DNA from: Natrinema sp. CBA1119 | GTDB lineage: Archaea; Halobacteriota; Halobacteria; Halobacteriales; Natrialbaceae | Assembly: GCF_002572525.1 (NCBI RefSeq) | Contig: NZ_PDBS01000001.1 | Span: 3,782,001 to 3,846,000 of the forward strand | Direction: 5' to 3' | Length of the DNA stretch: 64,000 bases | Shown: positions 27,125-36,518 of the stretch, piece after piece | Layout of the letters: the number at the start of each line of letters is the position of its first letter | How positions within the stretch are numbered: the stretch's first letter is position 1 | Translations under genes and position numbers: made by a program | The notes under the pieces: model-generated | Database searches by the model: none | What the model saw: the letters and a program-made list of their open reading frames with translations, nothing else | What the model was told of the DNA's origin: nothing

Positions 27125-27870
27125 CTGCTCGAGATGGCGCTGCAGGGAACGACGACGGGATCGATTCGAATGGCCGAGAGACAGTTGCCATCGACGAAGA
27201 TACCGTGGACTGGGTGGATCTCACCCAGCCGTTCGACGCCGACGTACCGCACTCGGCGGCGCTCCCCGCGCCCGAGTTTGAGACGCTCAGTGACGTCGAT
27301 CGCGACGGAGCCAACGCCCAATGGATCGGAACTCCGACTCACGTCGGGACACACGTCGACGCGCCCCGACACATGATCCCTGACGGTGCGACGATCGACG
27401 AGATTCCGCTTGCTCGGTTCGTCGGCGACGCGACGGTCGTGGACGTGAGCCGTGACAAGTCCGAAGCGATCCCTGCGGACGAACTGGCAGCGGCAGCGGG
27501 CGACGTTCGATCCGGCGATATTCTCCTCGTCCGGACAGGATGGGGCGAGCGGTACGGCGACGAGGACTACGAGCGCTATCCGTGGTTCGCGGCCGGTGTC
27601 GGCGATTGGCTGCTCGAGCAGGACGTGTCGCTGTTGGCCGTGGACGTCCCGAGTCCCGACCGACCCCGGGCGACGCGACCTGACGACTGGGACGACTACC
27701 CTATCCATCAGACGCTGCTGTCTGAGGGCGTCCTCATCGCGGAACACCTCAGAATCCCGCATTCGCTGGTCGGCGCTCGTCCGACCGTCTTCGGATTTCC
27801 GCTGGCCCTCAGGCGAGGCGACGGAGCGCCGACGCGGTTCGTAGCAGCCCGATCAGCCTCACCGCAGTAA
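27121..27870 (+). CDS. Cyclase / kynurenine-formamidase-like metal-dependent hydrolase
   Basis: 249 residues. THVGTHVDAPRH (73-84) is the HxGTHxDxPxH metal-binding signature of the cyclase family (PF04199). Further family marks are GDILLVRTGW, LLAVDVPSPD and HQTLLSEGVLIAEHL, where the His and Glu near residue 200 are also metal ligands. Family members hydrolyse N-formylkynurenine, cyclic imides or similar amides; the substrate here cannot be read. ATGA overlap with the upstream B12-domain remnant suggests they were once an operon. The first 25 residues are an acidic extension. Confidence 0.85.
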   Translation: MTARDGAAGNDDGIDSNGRETVAIDEDTVDWVDLTQPFDADVPHSAALPAPEFETLSDVDRDGANAQWIGTPTHVGTHVDAPRHMIPDGATIDEIPLARFVGDATVVDVSRDKSEAIPADELAAAAGDVRSGDILLVRTGWGERYGDEDYERYPWFAAGVGDWLLEQDVSLLAVDVPSPDRPRATRPDDWDDYPIHQTLLSEGVLIAEHLRIPHSLVGARPTVFGFPLALRRGDGAPTRFVAARSASPQ

Positions 27871-28140
27871 GTCCCAGAAACTGACTTATCGCTTGGATGG
27901 AGGCGAGAAAAATGCTTTTGACGTGTCCGGATGAGCGCGTCGTGTGTCTGAAACCAAAACCGGCTAATTCGCATCGAGAGCGATGGACAGCGCGCAGACG
28001 TGATAATCGACCGCCCGGAGAAGCAAACGTTGTTCGTCGAGGAGCGCGGTCGCGGGTGACTGCAGTAACCGTTCGGGTGACAAGCAACGAATCCGCGTTC
28101 GACCGACAGCTACTTTGGTCAGATATTGGTCGCCTGCTAA

Positions 28141-29139
28141 TCACTTGCTCGAACTAGCGCCGAGTACCTCAATCAGATTCTCGATTTCAGTGGCGGACGC
28201 GTCCATCGAGGGCATCACGATGACCACGTCGGCCCCGGCCTCGAAGTACCGCCGAAACTGGTCGCGAACATCCGATTCGGTTCCGGCGACGGTCAGTTCC
28301 GAGACCATCCGGTCGGAGATAGCAGCGACCGCCCCCTTGCGGTTTCCCCCGCGGAACAGGTCGTGCGCCCTGTCCGGGGCGTCCCCAAAGTCGTGCGCAT
28401 TCACCTGTTCGTGGTACCCCATCCCCATCTCCTGTGCGAGGAGATACCGTACTCGCCGTTCAGCGCGGTCCGGGTCGGTGTCGACTGCGGTCGGGATCCA
28501 CGGCGCCACGACCACGTCATCCGGCTCTCGGCCGGCCGCTTGCGCACTCTCGCGAACGTCCGCGACGGTGGCCGAAAACGATGACTGAGGGACGAACGCC
28601 GGCAACCAACCGTCCGCGTACTCCCCGGTGAGCCGTCGGTTCGCATCGCCGATCGCGGCGTTAAATATCGGTACGTCGGTAGACGTTTCGAGTGCCATGG
28701 TGTACGGGCCAATATCGAACACGTCCCCGCTGTAGTCGACGGTCCCGCCGGCAGTCGTTTGCCGGATGATCTCGATCGTCTCTCGGAGTCGTCGAAGCGG
28801 TTGGTCGAACGACAGCCCGTGCCACTGTTCGACGAGCGGCGGCGAACTTACGCCGAGTCCGAGCAGCGCACGGCCGCTCGAGAGGCGCTGGAGCGTTGCG
28901 GCACTCATCCCGAGCAGCGTGGGAGTTCGAGAGTAAACGCTGGCAACGCCCGTCCCGATCCGGACGTCGGTCGTACACTGCGTGATCGCAGCGAGCGTGG
29001 CAACCCCATTGCTTCCGGAGGCCTCCTGTTTCCAGACCGAGTGAAGGCCCGCTTCGTCGGCGTGTCTAGCGAACGCCAGCGTCTGCTCGAGCGATACGGA
29101 GGAAAACTCGTCGGGGAGAACGAGTCCGAATTTGGGCAT
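28141..29139 (-). CDS. LLM-class (luciferase-like) F420-dependent oxidoreductase
   Basis: 332 residues. TIM-barrel luciferase-like monooxygenase: MPKFGLVLPDEFS start, ADEAGLHSVWKQE, TDVRIGTGVASVYSRTPTLLGMSAATLQRLSSGRALLGLG (the family signature region, about 57-96), and FNAAIGDANRRLTGEYADGWLP. Archaeal members mostly use coenzyme F420 rather than FMN. The reaction is unknown. A single gene flanked on the right by a decayed tract. Start is the first ATG. Confidence 0.87.
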   Translation of the reverse strand: MPKFGLVLPDEFSSVSLEQTLAFARHADEAGLHSVWKQEASGSNGVATLAAITQCTTDVRIGTGVASVYSRTPTLLGMSAATLQRLSSGRALLGLGVSSPPLVEQWHGLSFDQPLRRLRETIEIIRQTTAGGTVDYSGDVFDIGPYTMALETSTDVPIFNAAIGDANRRLTGEYADGWLPAFVPQSSFSATVADVRESAQAAGREPDDVVVAPWIPTAVDTDPDRAERRVRYLLAQEMGMGYHEQVNAHDFGDAPDRAHDLFRGGNRKGAVAAISDRMVSELTVAGTESDVRDQFRRYFEAGADVVIVMPSMDASATEIENLIEVLGASSSK

Positions 29140-29525
29140 CGGTCGTCAGTTCGTCGCCGTGGACTTCAACTTTCGTGCCGTGAGGGTGGGGCTTGATCTC
29201 GAGACAGTTCACAGATTTCTCAGCAGTATTTGGTTGTCAATCGGCGCTCTCTGGATCGGTGGCTTCTCGACATTCAGGGTATTCTTCGAACTGCTTCCAT
29301 CGTCAATTTGGGATCAGACTGGCAAAGACGAATTAAAGTATCAAGTTACACCAGGGCTGTTATCTTTGATCGCAGTTATCAGGGATCAGCTCCGTGGGCT
29401 TGACGATATCACCACTTTCGAGTGCGACAACAGGTCGGTGCTCGTCTTTTGCGTAGTGGTGGACACTTCCGCCGCCGTACACGGGTGATGGAACCGTGAA
29501 TAGAACTCCATCCTCCTCTCGATAG

Positions 29526-29924
29526 TCGAGTGAACACGACTTTGTCAGCCACTCGTTTGAAGACCTCTGCTGTTCCGCACTTCGAACGCTCTACCCGGAA
29601 CACATGATCACAAACACAGGACAATGGTGGTATGGTGAGCACGAGATCGACGTCGTCGGCCTGACAACCGGCGAGACGCTGATCGTCGGTGAGTGCAAAT
29701 TCCAACAGTCGCCACTCGGATACGACGCGCTGTCGAACCTCCAAGACCACGGCGACGAACTTCGATGGTCGCCACAAAACGGGAGCGACCGGGTCGTCAA
29801 GTACGCACTCTTCTCTCAAAGTGGGTTCAAGCAGTCAGTCGAAGAAGCTGCCAGTCAACGAGATGACCTCCGTTTGTTTACCGTCACAGATGTCGTGAAT
29901 GCACTCACAGGAAACAAGGCTTAG
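29526..29924 (+). pseudogene. C-terminal DUF234 fragment of an archaeal ATPase
   Basis: 132 codons open after a stop, with an internal ATG at 29604. The sequence FVSHSFEDLC followed by GQWWYGEHEIDVVGL and TLIVGECKFQQSPLG is typical of the DUF234 (PD-(D/E)XK-like) domain at the C terminus of archaeal ATPases (PF01637 type). The AAA ATPase half is absent upstream. E and D/E-x-K residues (EIDVV, GECK) of the nuclease-like core are retained. Read as the truncated end of a mobile or defence-associated ATPase gene. Confidence 0.7.
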
Positions 29925-30181
29925 GACGATTTTCTGAGTTGTCTTGTCAGTACCTCAGTTTATCGACTTCATCAATCGTTTACTCAGTTGCGGACTCTTC
30001 GTATTGCGACTGAAACCTGGTGCTGACTACAGAGAGTCTCTTCAGCAGGACCCGATGCTAATTTGCCTAATGAATGTCGAGACTCCATGTTCGCAGACAG
30101 TCGGCGGAACGAGGAGGACAGTCTATGGCCTCTAGATCCACGGGACCAGATCACTACTGACAGCAGTCGGTCATCCGCGAA

Positions 30182-30190
30182 TTATTTAAA
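30182..30190 (+). promoter_or_regulatory. TATA box for the DUF21/CBS protein gene
   Basis: TTATTTAAA, with its centre about 27 bp before the ATG at 30213. The spacing matches a leaderless archaeal transcript and selects that start. Confidence 0.65.
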
Positions 30191-30212
30191 GGATTTTAGT
30201 AAATGGGACGAG

Positions 30213-31598
30213 ATGAATAGATATGGACATACTCCAATCGAACGGCAGTACTTTGTGGGAGCACCAATGGTAGACGTTGCGCTCTCGGCGGCACAACTCG
30301 TCTTAGCACTGATTCTCGTGGTATTAAACGGCTTTTTTGTTGCTGCAGAGTTCGCCTTCGTTCGAATTCGGGGAACATCGGTCGACCAGCTCGTCGAGGA
30401 GGGGCGGCCCGGCTCGGGGACGCTCCAAGAAGTGATGACGAATCTCGACAACTACCTCGCCACGACACAACTCGGCATCACCATCGCCTCACTCGGATTG
30501 GGATGGGTCGGCGAACCCGCCATCGCCTCGCTCCTCGAGCCCATACTGCAACCGGTTCTCCCGGCGAATCTCATCCATCTCGTCGCTTTCGCAATCGGCT
30601 TTAGTATCATCACGTTTCTCCATGTCGTCTTCGGTGAACTTGCGCCGAAGACGCTCGCAATTGCCCAGACCGAGCGACTCTCACTGTTCCTCGCCCCGCC
30701 CATGAAGGCCTTCTATTACATACTCTATCCGGGAATTGTCATCTTCAACGGGGCGGCCAACGCGTTCACGCGGTGGCTCGGTGTGCCACCCGCTTCCGAA
30801 ACGGATGAGACACTCGGTGAGCGGGAGCTCCTTCGGGTGCTAACACAATCCGGCGAGGGCGGGGACATTGACGTGGCAGAAGTGACGATGATCGAGCGCG
30901 TCTTCGATCTTGACGACACCGTGGTGCGGGAGGTCATGGTTCCACGACCGGACGTGGTGAGCGTTCCGGCGGATGCCACACTATCCGAACTTCATTCGAC
31001 CGTCTTAGAGGCCGGACACACGCGCTATCCGGTGCTTGATGCCAACAACGGTGACCAAGTGGTTGGATTCGTAGATGTCAAGGACGTGCTGCGAGCAGAG
31101 GTTGACAATGGGGATGCCGAGATAGTCGATGACATCGCCCGCGACATTCTCATCGTCCCCGAGACAATGGCAATTAGCGATCTCCTGATACAGTTCAGGG
31201 AGGATCGACAGCAGATGGCGGCGGTCATCGACGAGTGGGGAGCATTCGAGGGGATTGCAACGGTTGAAGACATCGTGGAGGCCCTCGTCGGAGACCTTCG
31301 AGACGGGTTTGATCTCGATGAGCGCGAACCCTCGATACGCCAGCGTGACGATGAGGGATACGACATTGACGGAGGAGTCCAATTGTCGAACGTTAACGAT
31401 GCTCTGGCTGGGGACTTCGAAAGCGAGGAGGTCGAAACGATCGGTGGACTGGTGCTCGGGCAACTCAATCGTGCGCCAGAACCTGGCGACCGCGTCGAGG
31501 TCGACGGTCACGTCGTTGAGGTAACGAGCGTCGAGGGGACCCGAATTTCGACGGTATGGGTCCATGAAAAAGATCTCGATGATCCAGCGGTGGACTGA
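30213..31598 (+). CDS. DUF21/CNNM-CBS-CorC membrane protein (hemolysin/CorC family)
   Basis: 461 residues from the ATG at 30213, supported by the TATA box; ATG 30267 (MVDVALSAAQ) is another possible start. The N-terminal DUF21/CNNM transmembrane domain has about four hydrophobic spans and the LNGFFVAAEFAFVRIR motif that begins the family. Two CBS repeats follow (VREVMVPRPDVVSVPADATLSEL and AISDLLIQFREDRQQMAAVIDEWG), and a C-terminal CorC/HlyC transporter-associated domain ends the protein. Related proteins export Mg, Co or Na. Probably an ion-efflux protein of the cell membrane. Confidence 0.9.
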   Translation: MNRYGHTPIERQYFVGAPMVDVALSAAQLVLALILVVLNGFFVAAEFAFVRIRGTSVDQLVEEGRPGSGTLQEVMTNLDNYLATTQLGITIASLGLGWVGEPAIASLLEPILQPVLPANLIHLVAFAIGFSIITFLHVVFGELAPKTLAIAQTERLSLFLAPPMKAFYYILYPGIVIFNGAANAFTRWLGVPPASETDETLGERELLRVLTQSGEGGDIDVAEVTMIERVFDLDDTVVREVMVPRPDVVSVPADATLSELHSTVLEAGHTRYPVLDANNGDQVVGFVDVKDVLRAEVDNGDAEIVDDIARDILIVPETMAISDLLIQFREDRQQMAAVIDEWGAFEGIATVEDIVEALVGDLRDGFDLDEREPSIRQRDDEGYDIDGGVQLSNVNDALAGDFESEEVETIGGLVLGQLNRAPEPGDRVEVDGHVVEVTSVEGTRISTVWVHEKDLDDPAVD

Positions 31599-32038
31599 GT
31601 GGAGTATGGACTTGATCAGTTGGTCTGTTCGGATTCTCGCTGTTAGTTAGCCAGTCAACCAACTTGATGTCGTGATCCGTCACGCCGATGCACTCACAGC
31701 ACGGTTTATCAACCCGAACATTCAAGCCCGGCTCAACGCCTCGATCGTATTCTTTCGTGCTGGAAAAGCGAACTGGGAGAGTGTCCAGAGCAAACACTCG
31801 CAGCTGGAAACGGTGCTTGAGATACCTGCCCCCAGGTGCGGGCAAACGCCTGTACGCTCGTTGCGAACGCCGACATCCCGGTTTCAGTTGAGACACTCCG
31901 CGACCTTCGAGCGAATAATCTCGACGACACTGTCAGAGATCGTGTGGAGAGTGCTCTTCAAGAGTTCACGAGTGAATAGGGACGGTCGCCATCAGAGCTA
32001 GTGCAAAAAGAAACCGGGTATGGATTATCGGAGATGAC
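31599..32038. other. Decayed interval with gene fragments
   Basis: 440 bp with no intact gene. 31658-31702 is about 87% identical to 41186-41230 elsewhere in the window. 31827-31979 (+) is an open stretch of 50 codons without a start, coding for an acidic helical tail (ADIPVSVETLRDLRANN...ALQEFTSE). The family is not recognised. Confidence 0.5.
31658..31702 (+). repeat. Dispersed 45-bp repeat, copy A
   Basis: 39 of 45 bases match 41186-41230. In the + frame it codes for NQLDVVIRHADALTAR, against DQLAVVIEHADTLTAH in copy B, so the similarity is protein-like. Both copies lie in gene-poor DNA next to intact genes. Confidence 0.7.
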
Positions 32039-32800
32039 CTACTCCGCGACGCCGACGATCCATCGCCACCGCTGTTCGACGGTGCCTTCGAGGCCTGCGA
32101 GCAACGCACGTGCCTTCGTGACGCGCTCGTCGACGGTGAGTCTCGGATAGAGACGCGCCGCCATCGCTGGAATCGCGTGGAAACGCCGAACGTCCTCGGC
32201 CGTCGTCGCAAAGCACCAGGTACCCGTGGTGACGGTAACCTCGTTGGCGAGCGCCGCTTCGACCGCATCTGCGCCCGTTGGCGACCGCGACTCCCGCTCG
32301 AGGTCCGCGAAAACGTCCGTTCCGTCGGCATCGACCCAACCAAGCGGCGCGACGGCACCGACGACCCCGTCCGGACGCAGGACGCGGGCAGCCTCCCGCG
32401 CCGCGACTGCAGGATCGGGGACGAGAAAGAGCGACGCGGTAAACGCGACGCCGTCAAATGAGTTGTCGACGAACGGCAAATGATCGAAGTCTGCCTCGAT
32501 CCGCGGCGCAGCCTTGAGTTTGCGCAGCATCTCGCGGCTGATGTCCAGCGCGACCGTTCGCTGTGCCCGCTCGGCGAAGACGCGCGTGCTCACGCCAGTA
32601 CCGGCACCGGCGTCAAGGACGGCGTTGACGGGGTTGTCCGCTCGAGCCGACAGTTCGGTGGCCAACAGTTTTGCGAGGGCGGTGAACCGGCCGGTTCGCT
32701 GCTCGTAGGCGTCGTAGGCGGAGACGCTGTCGTCGAAGTTCGTCCGGACGGCGGCCTTCATACGCTCTGCAACGACTGGCGACGGAATATGTATTCCCAT
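32039..32800 (-). CDS. Class I SAM-dependent methyltransferase
   Basis: 253 residues. Motif I VLDAGAGTG is at 61-69, motif II VALDIS follows and motif IV region DFDHLPFVDNSFDGVAFTASL fits UbiE/BioC-like methyltransferases. RVLRPDGVVGAVAPLGW is motif VI-like. The methylated substrate is unknown. The similarity to BioC-type enzymes is only generic, so no link to biotin synthesis is claimed. A CATTAAG box about 25 bp upstream supports the ATG at 32800. Confidence 0.85.
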   Translation of the reverse strand: MGIHIPSPVVAERMKAAVRTNFDDSVSAYDAYEQRTGRFTALAKLLATELSARADNPVNAVLDAGAGTGVSTRVFAERAQRTVALDISREMLRKLKAAPRIEADFDHLPFVDNSFDGVAFTASLFLVPDPAVAAREAARVLRPDGVVGAVAPLGWVDADGTDVFADLERESRSPTGADAVEAALANEVTVTTGTWCFATTAEDVRRFHAIPAMAARLYPRLTVDERVTKARALLAGLEGTVEQRWRWIVGVAE

Positions 32801-32939
32801 CGGTCAGGTTGGTAGTCCCCCACTTAATGACTTGCAAAAGGGGGACGACCCCTGGAATGTGAACTACAGAGCCACTCGAAACAGAGCGAAGCCAGTCATC
32901 GAACAGTCTCGGAGAAGAATTGCCGAGCTACAACTGAGA

Positions 32940-33609
32940 CTACTTCGATCGTTGCTTGGTCAGTTCAGATGCTAACTGTCGCAGCTCGTCTGCTTCGTCA
33001 ATCTCGACGACCCATCGTTCCGGAAGAGCATCTGCACCGAACCGGGCACCTGCGACTGCGCCGGCAACAGCACCAATCGTATCCGTATCGCCGCCCATCA
33101 TCACCGCGTCGACAACCGCATCTGCAGCACTCTCGGCGGTTAGCCCGTGACAGACCTGCCTGTAGCGTCGTGACGACGTATCCCGAATTTTCGAGGGAGA
33201 TATCAACCGGCTCGCCATGGAGGGCAGTAGTGATCGGTTCAACACTCGCTTCCCACTCACGGTGGCCAGCTTCGTCCCACGGTTCGCCGTTCTGGATTCG
33301 CTGGAGTGCACTCGAGGTCATAATCCCGATGTCGAACGGACCAGAACGCTTCCACTCGACGAATCGCGCGGCAACGTCTTTTGGCTCAAATGTGCCGTGT
33401 TCCGCGAGACTGCGACCGATACAGAGTGCCATCTCCGTATCGTCAGTGATGGTTCCTGCGGGCTGCCCGTGAGTCCCGTGAGCGAGCATTTCGGTTACCC
33501 GCCCGTGCGTTTCCTTGATTCGGTTCGGGTTCTGGAATTCGACTGGGCGTCCGAGTGTGTCCCCACATGCCAGCCCCAGTAAGATTCCCTGTGCTCGTGA
33601 TTGCGCCAT
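32940..33609 (-). pseudogene. ADP-ribosylglycohydrolase family gene, frameshifted and internally shortened
   Basis: The start, MAQSRAQGILLGLACGDTLGRP, with GTITDDTEMALCIGRSL, is the N-terminal half of an ADP-ribosylglycohydrolase (DraG-like), including the TDDT Mg-binding motif. The second half, GLTAESAADAVVDAVMMGGDTDTIGAVAGAVAGARFG, carries the other metal motif GGDTDT but in a different frame: the shift lies near 33160, just after VVTTLQAGL. The family's usual middle segment, with the NGSLMR-type motif, is also absent. The gene is probably dead unless the frameshift is a sequencing error; the internal deletion argues for true decay. Confidence 0.85.
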
Positions 33610-33760
33610 ACAGTAATACTCACATATCTGGTTGCTAATGGTTGTGATCCAAGGAACTGCCAAGTCAGTATCTCTGAAGTCGTGATCGAAAAATATTGGC
33701 CGAGTTTGATGCTACGTTCGAACTACCGAATCAGCCACGACCACAGGCACATCTCTACAC

Positions 33761-34156
33761 ATGAATGATTCTGATCAGTATCGATTTCATGATGGCAATC
33801 TGGTTCTGGATGAGCAACCGACCGATTCAGTCGACAGAGATGAACCGATCAAACCTGGGGAGGAGACAGGCTATCGTGTCGCGGTGAAATTAGGAGCAAT
33901 TGATGTCAATGCGAGGCTTCGAAATATCGTTCAAGAGTACAGTCAAACGCTCGAGTTTGGGACAAGATTCCAAGTCAATCACTATGTAAAGAAACTATCC
34001 GCGTCGGATGGTGAACTTCGGATTCAGACAGCTGCTCCGAATGACCCTGATAATGTTCAGGCATATCCTCTCGCAGAGCACAACCCTTCTGAGCGTGTCA
34101 TACAATGGTTCTCAACAGGTATTATTCACGAAATGTGTATTGAACAAATCCAATGA
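33761..34156 (+). CDS. Hypothetical protein, AT-rich
   Basis: 131 residues with no recognised domain. Clearly lower G+C and more A/T-ending codons than neighbours, as expected of recently acquired DNA. The sequence contains an Asp-rich N-terminal third, then GYRVAVKLGAIDVNARLRNIVQEYSQTLEFG and a C-terminal segment with FSTGIIHEMCIEQIQ. It has a soluble composition and no signal peptide. Lies between the ADP-ribosylglycohydrolase remnant and the acyl-CoA synthetase. Function unknown. Confidence 0.55.
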   Translation: MNDSDQYRFHDGNLVLDEQPTDSVDRDEPIKPGEETGYRVAVKLGAIDVNARLRNIVQEYSQTLEFGTRFQVNHYVKKLSASDGELRIQTAAPNDPDNVQAYPLAEHNPSERVIQWFSTGIIHEMCIEQIQ

Positions 34157-34380
34157 CTGGCGAAACTACAGGCTCATACGCGAATTGAGAGCTGTATAAT
34201 CGTCAGGTAGAGGGTGTGAGACGTATTCTATGACACGCTGGTATCCACTAATTCTATTTCCGTTGTTAACCATTTGTCCATTTTCACCTTACCTTTTTGT
34301 TACCGGCCGAAAACGTGTCATTTGTTATCGCACCGAGCGAGTAAGTACTGGAAAACCATGCCACGGCACCATAGCCACCT

Positions 34381-36063
34381 ATGACACGAGGACAACGCTT
34401 GGACGCGTACCACTTCTACGAGGACGACTGGGACAGTTACGAGCAGTTACACGAGGCGTTCGAGTGGGACGTACCCGATCGATTCAATATGGCGACGTAT
34501 CTGTGTGATCGGTGGGCCGACGACAAGAGCCGCGTCGCACTGTTCGCCGCGGATGCGGCGGGTACCGAGGAGACGTACACGTTCTGGCAGATGCGAAACG
34601 TGACGAACCGACTGGCGAACTACTTGCGGGCACAGGGCGTCGAAGAGGGCGATCGGGTTGGCGTGAACGCACCGCAGCGGCCGGAGACGGTATTCGCTCA
34701 TCTCGCCGCCTGGAAACTCGGTGCGATGTCGGTCCCCCTCTCGACGCTTTTTGGCCCCGACGCTATCGAGTACCGACTCGACGACTGCGATGCCGTCGCG
34801 GCCGTCGTCGACGAATCCAATATCGGGAACTTCCGGGAGGCCCGTGAGTCGCTGCCAGCCCTCGATACCACGCTGACCGTCGGTGACGTCACGCCGGACA
34901 AGGCGGCCGGTGAAGCAGCCTTCTGGGACGCCATCGACGACCGCTCTCGAGAGTTCGACACCGTCGAGACGGACGCCGAGGACGACGCGATTCTCATCTA
35001 CACGTCCGGGACGACCGGCGATCCGAAGGGCGTGCGCCACGCCCAGCGACTGATACTCGGACACCTGCCGCTTTTCGTCACGACCTTCGGAAACATGGAC
35101 CTACAGGAGGGCGACGTGTTCTGGACGCCCGCCGAGTGGGCCTGGATCGCGTCCCTGTTCGACGTGGTAATGCCCGCCCTTTACTACGGGAAGCCGGTCG
35201 TCGCCTACAACGGGGGGCAGTTCGACCCCGCAGCGGCCTTCCAAATCATCGAACAGTACGGCGTCTCGAACTTCTTCGCGCCACCGACCGCCCTGCGCAT
35301 GATGATGCAAGTCGAGGACACCGATCGGTTCGACGTTGGGACGCTCAGAACCATCGCCAGCGGCGGCGAGTCGCTGGGCCAGTCCATCGTCGACTGGGCA
35401 CAGGACACCTTCGGGGACACCGCTGTCCACGAGGGCTACGGTCAGACCGAGGCGAACATGCTCATCGGCGACTGCACCGCCCTGACGGAGTTCCGCGAGG
35501 GCTATATCGGCCGCGCTGGCCCCGGTCACGAGGTGACAATTGTCGATCCCGAGACAGCCGAACCGACCGTCGAGACTGGTGAGACCGGCGAAATCGCCGT
35601 TCGGTACGAGAACAACCCCGTCTGTTTCGTGGAGTACTGGAACAAACCGGAGAAGACGTCAGGAAAAGTACGAAACGGCTGGCTGCTCACCGAGGATCTC
35701 GGGCAGATGGACGAGGACGGCTACGTGGCGTTCGTAGGACGGAAAGACGACGTAATCATCTCCGCGGGTTACCGTATCGGCCCGGAAGAAGTCGAGGACA
35801 GCGTCGCCGGCTACGAGGCCGTCGCTGACGCCGCGGTGATCGGCGTTCCCGACGACGAGCGCGGGGAGGTGCCGAAAGCGTTCGTGGTGCTGACCACCGA
35901 CGCCGAACCGAGCGACGATCTACGAGAGTCGATCCGTCAGCATGTCCGCGACCGCCTTGCGAAGTACGAGTACCCGCGCGAAATCGAAGTTGTCGACGAA
36001 CTTCCCAAGACCGCCACCGGCAAAGTCCGGCGGGCCTCGCTGCGAGACCGTGAGGGGATCTGA
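34381..36063 (+). CDS. AMP-forming acyl-CoA synthetase (acetate/medium-chain type)
   Basis: 560 residues. The adenylate-forming signature is LIYTSGTTGDPKGVRHAQ (about 203-220). HEGYGQTEAN, the TEDLGQMDEDGYVAFVGRKDDVI hinge region and the C-terminal lysine in PKTATGKVRR complete the ANL superfamily pattern. Makes acyl-CoA from a carboxylic acid, ATP and CoA. EWAWIASLFDVVMPALYYG is like the medium-chain/acetyl-CoA synthetase group; chain length cannot be read. It stands upstream of the pxp/biotin carboxylase cluster, so a functional link is possible but unproven. Confidence 0.92.
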   Translation: MTRGQRLDAYHFYEDDWDSYEQLHEAFEWDVPDRFNMATYLCDRWADDKSRVALFAADAAGTEETYTFWQMRNVTNRLANYLRAQGVEEGDRVGVNAPQRPETVFAHLAAWKLGAMSVPLSTLFGPDAIEYRLDDCDAVAAVVDESNIGNFREARESLPALDTTLTVGDVTPDKAAGEAAFWDAIDDRSREFDTVETDAEDDAILIYTSGTTGDPKGVRHAQRLILGHLPLFVTTFGNMDLQEGDVFWTPAEWAWIASLFDVVMPALYYGKPVVAYNGGQFDPAAAFQIIEQYGVSNFFAPPTALRMMMQVEDTDRFDVGTLRTIASGGESLGQSIVDWAQDTFGDTAVHEGYGQTEANMLIGDCTALTEFREGYIGRAGPGHEVTIVDPETAEPTVETGETGEIAVRYENNPVCFVEYWNKPEKTSGKVRNGWLLTEDLGQMDEDGYVAFVGRKDDVIISAGYRIGPEEVEDSVAGYEAVADAAVIGVPDDERGEVPKAFVVLTTDAEPSDDLRESIRQHVRDRLAKYEYPREIEVVDELPKTATGKVRRASLRDREGI

Positions 36064-36518
36064 CGTACGCGGGTGAGGATGTCACAAATCGTGTTCGGAA
36101 AACGCGTGGCCGGCGTTCTCGGCCATTTCTTTCGCTTCGATATCTCACGATTTCCCCAGTCACGCCGATAGTTAAACGATGAATGAGGGCCCCTGTGGGT
36201 CCGTTATGACTGTTTGTCAGCCATTGCTACGAGTTCTGCTAAGGGATCGATCTCGACTCGTGTGTCCTTACCCTTGATACAGGGGATCACCTATACCCGG
36301 TAGCTGATCCTGAAGGCAACCAGTTCGGTGTTCTGTTCCGAGTGCAAGACGATGAGACCTTTATCGTCGACTTCGAGCCAGCGACAGGGAAGTAATCCTT
36401 AGAAATCAATGTCTGTGATTCCCACTCTCGCCGCTCTTGCAGTTGCTCGAGAACGCTCGCATGCAGCGGAAAATACGACGACAACAGTGCTCGAACTCGG
36501 TCGGTGATCGAAACGGCG
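36064..36518. other. Interval with a short gene remnant
   Basis: 455 bp with no intact gene. 36241-36395 (+) is open after a stop and codes for GIDLDSCVLTLDTGDHLYPV, then ADPEGNQFGVLFRV and IVDFEPATGK before TAA. The DPEGN-x-F pattern resembles the C-terminal strand of VOC/glyoxalase-like domains, but the match is short. No start codon. Confidence 0.4.

Larger units (their letters stand above)
29140..30212. other. Decayed accessory tract
   Basis: About 1.07 kb without an intact gene and lower in G+C than its surroundings. It contains the DUF234-type ATPase tail at 29526-29924. On the minus strand around 29400-29490 there is a short coding-like stretch (SVHHYAKDEHRPVVALESGDIVKPTELIPD) with no start, of unknown origin. 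The right end holds the TATA box of the next gene. Confidence 0.55.

Noticed and set aside
29944-30135. 63-codon ORF before the CBS protein gene
   Set aside because: No start signal or family; it looks like non-coding or remnant DNA, and I could not place it in a known insertion sequence.
32039-32800. BioC-type methyltransferase serving biotin synthesis
   Set aside because: Only generic SAM motifs match, and it is far from the bio operon.
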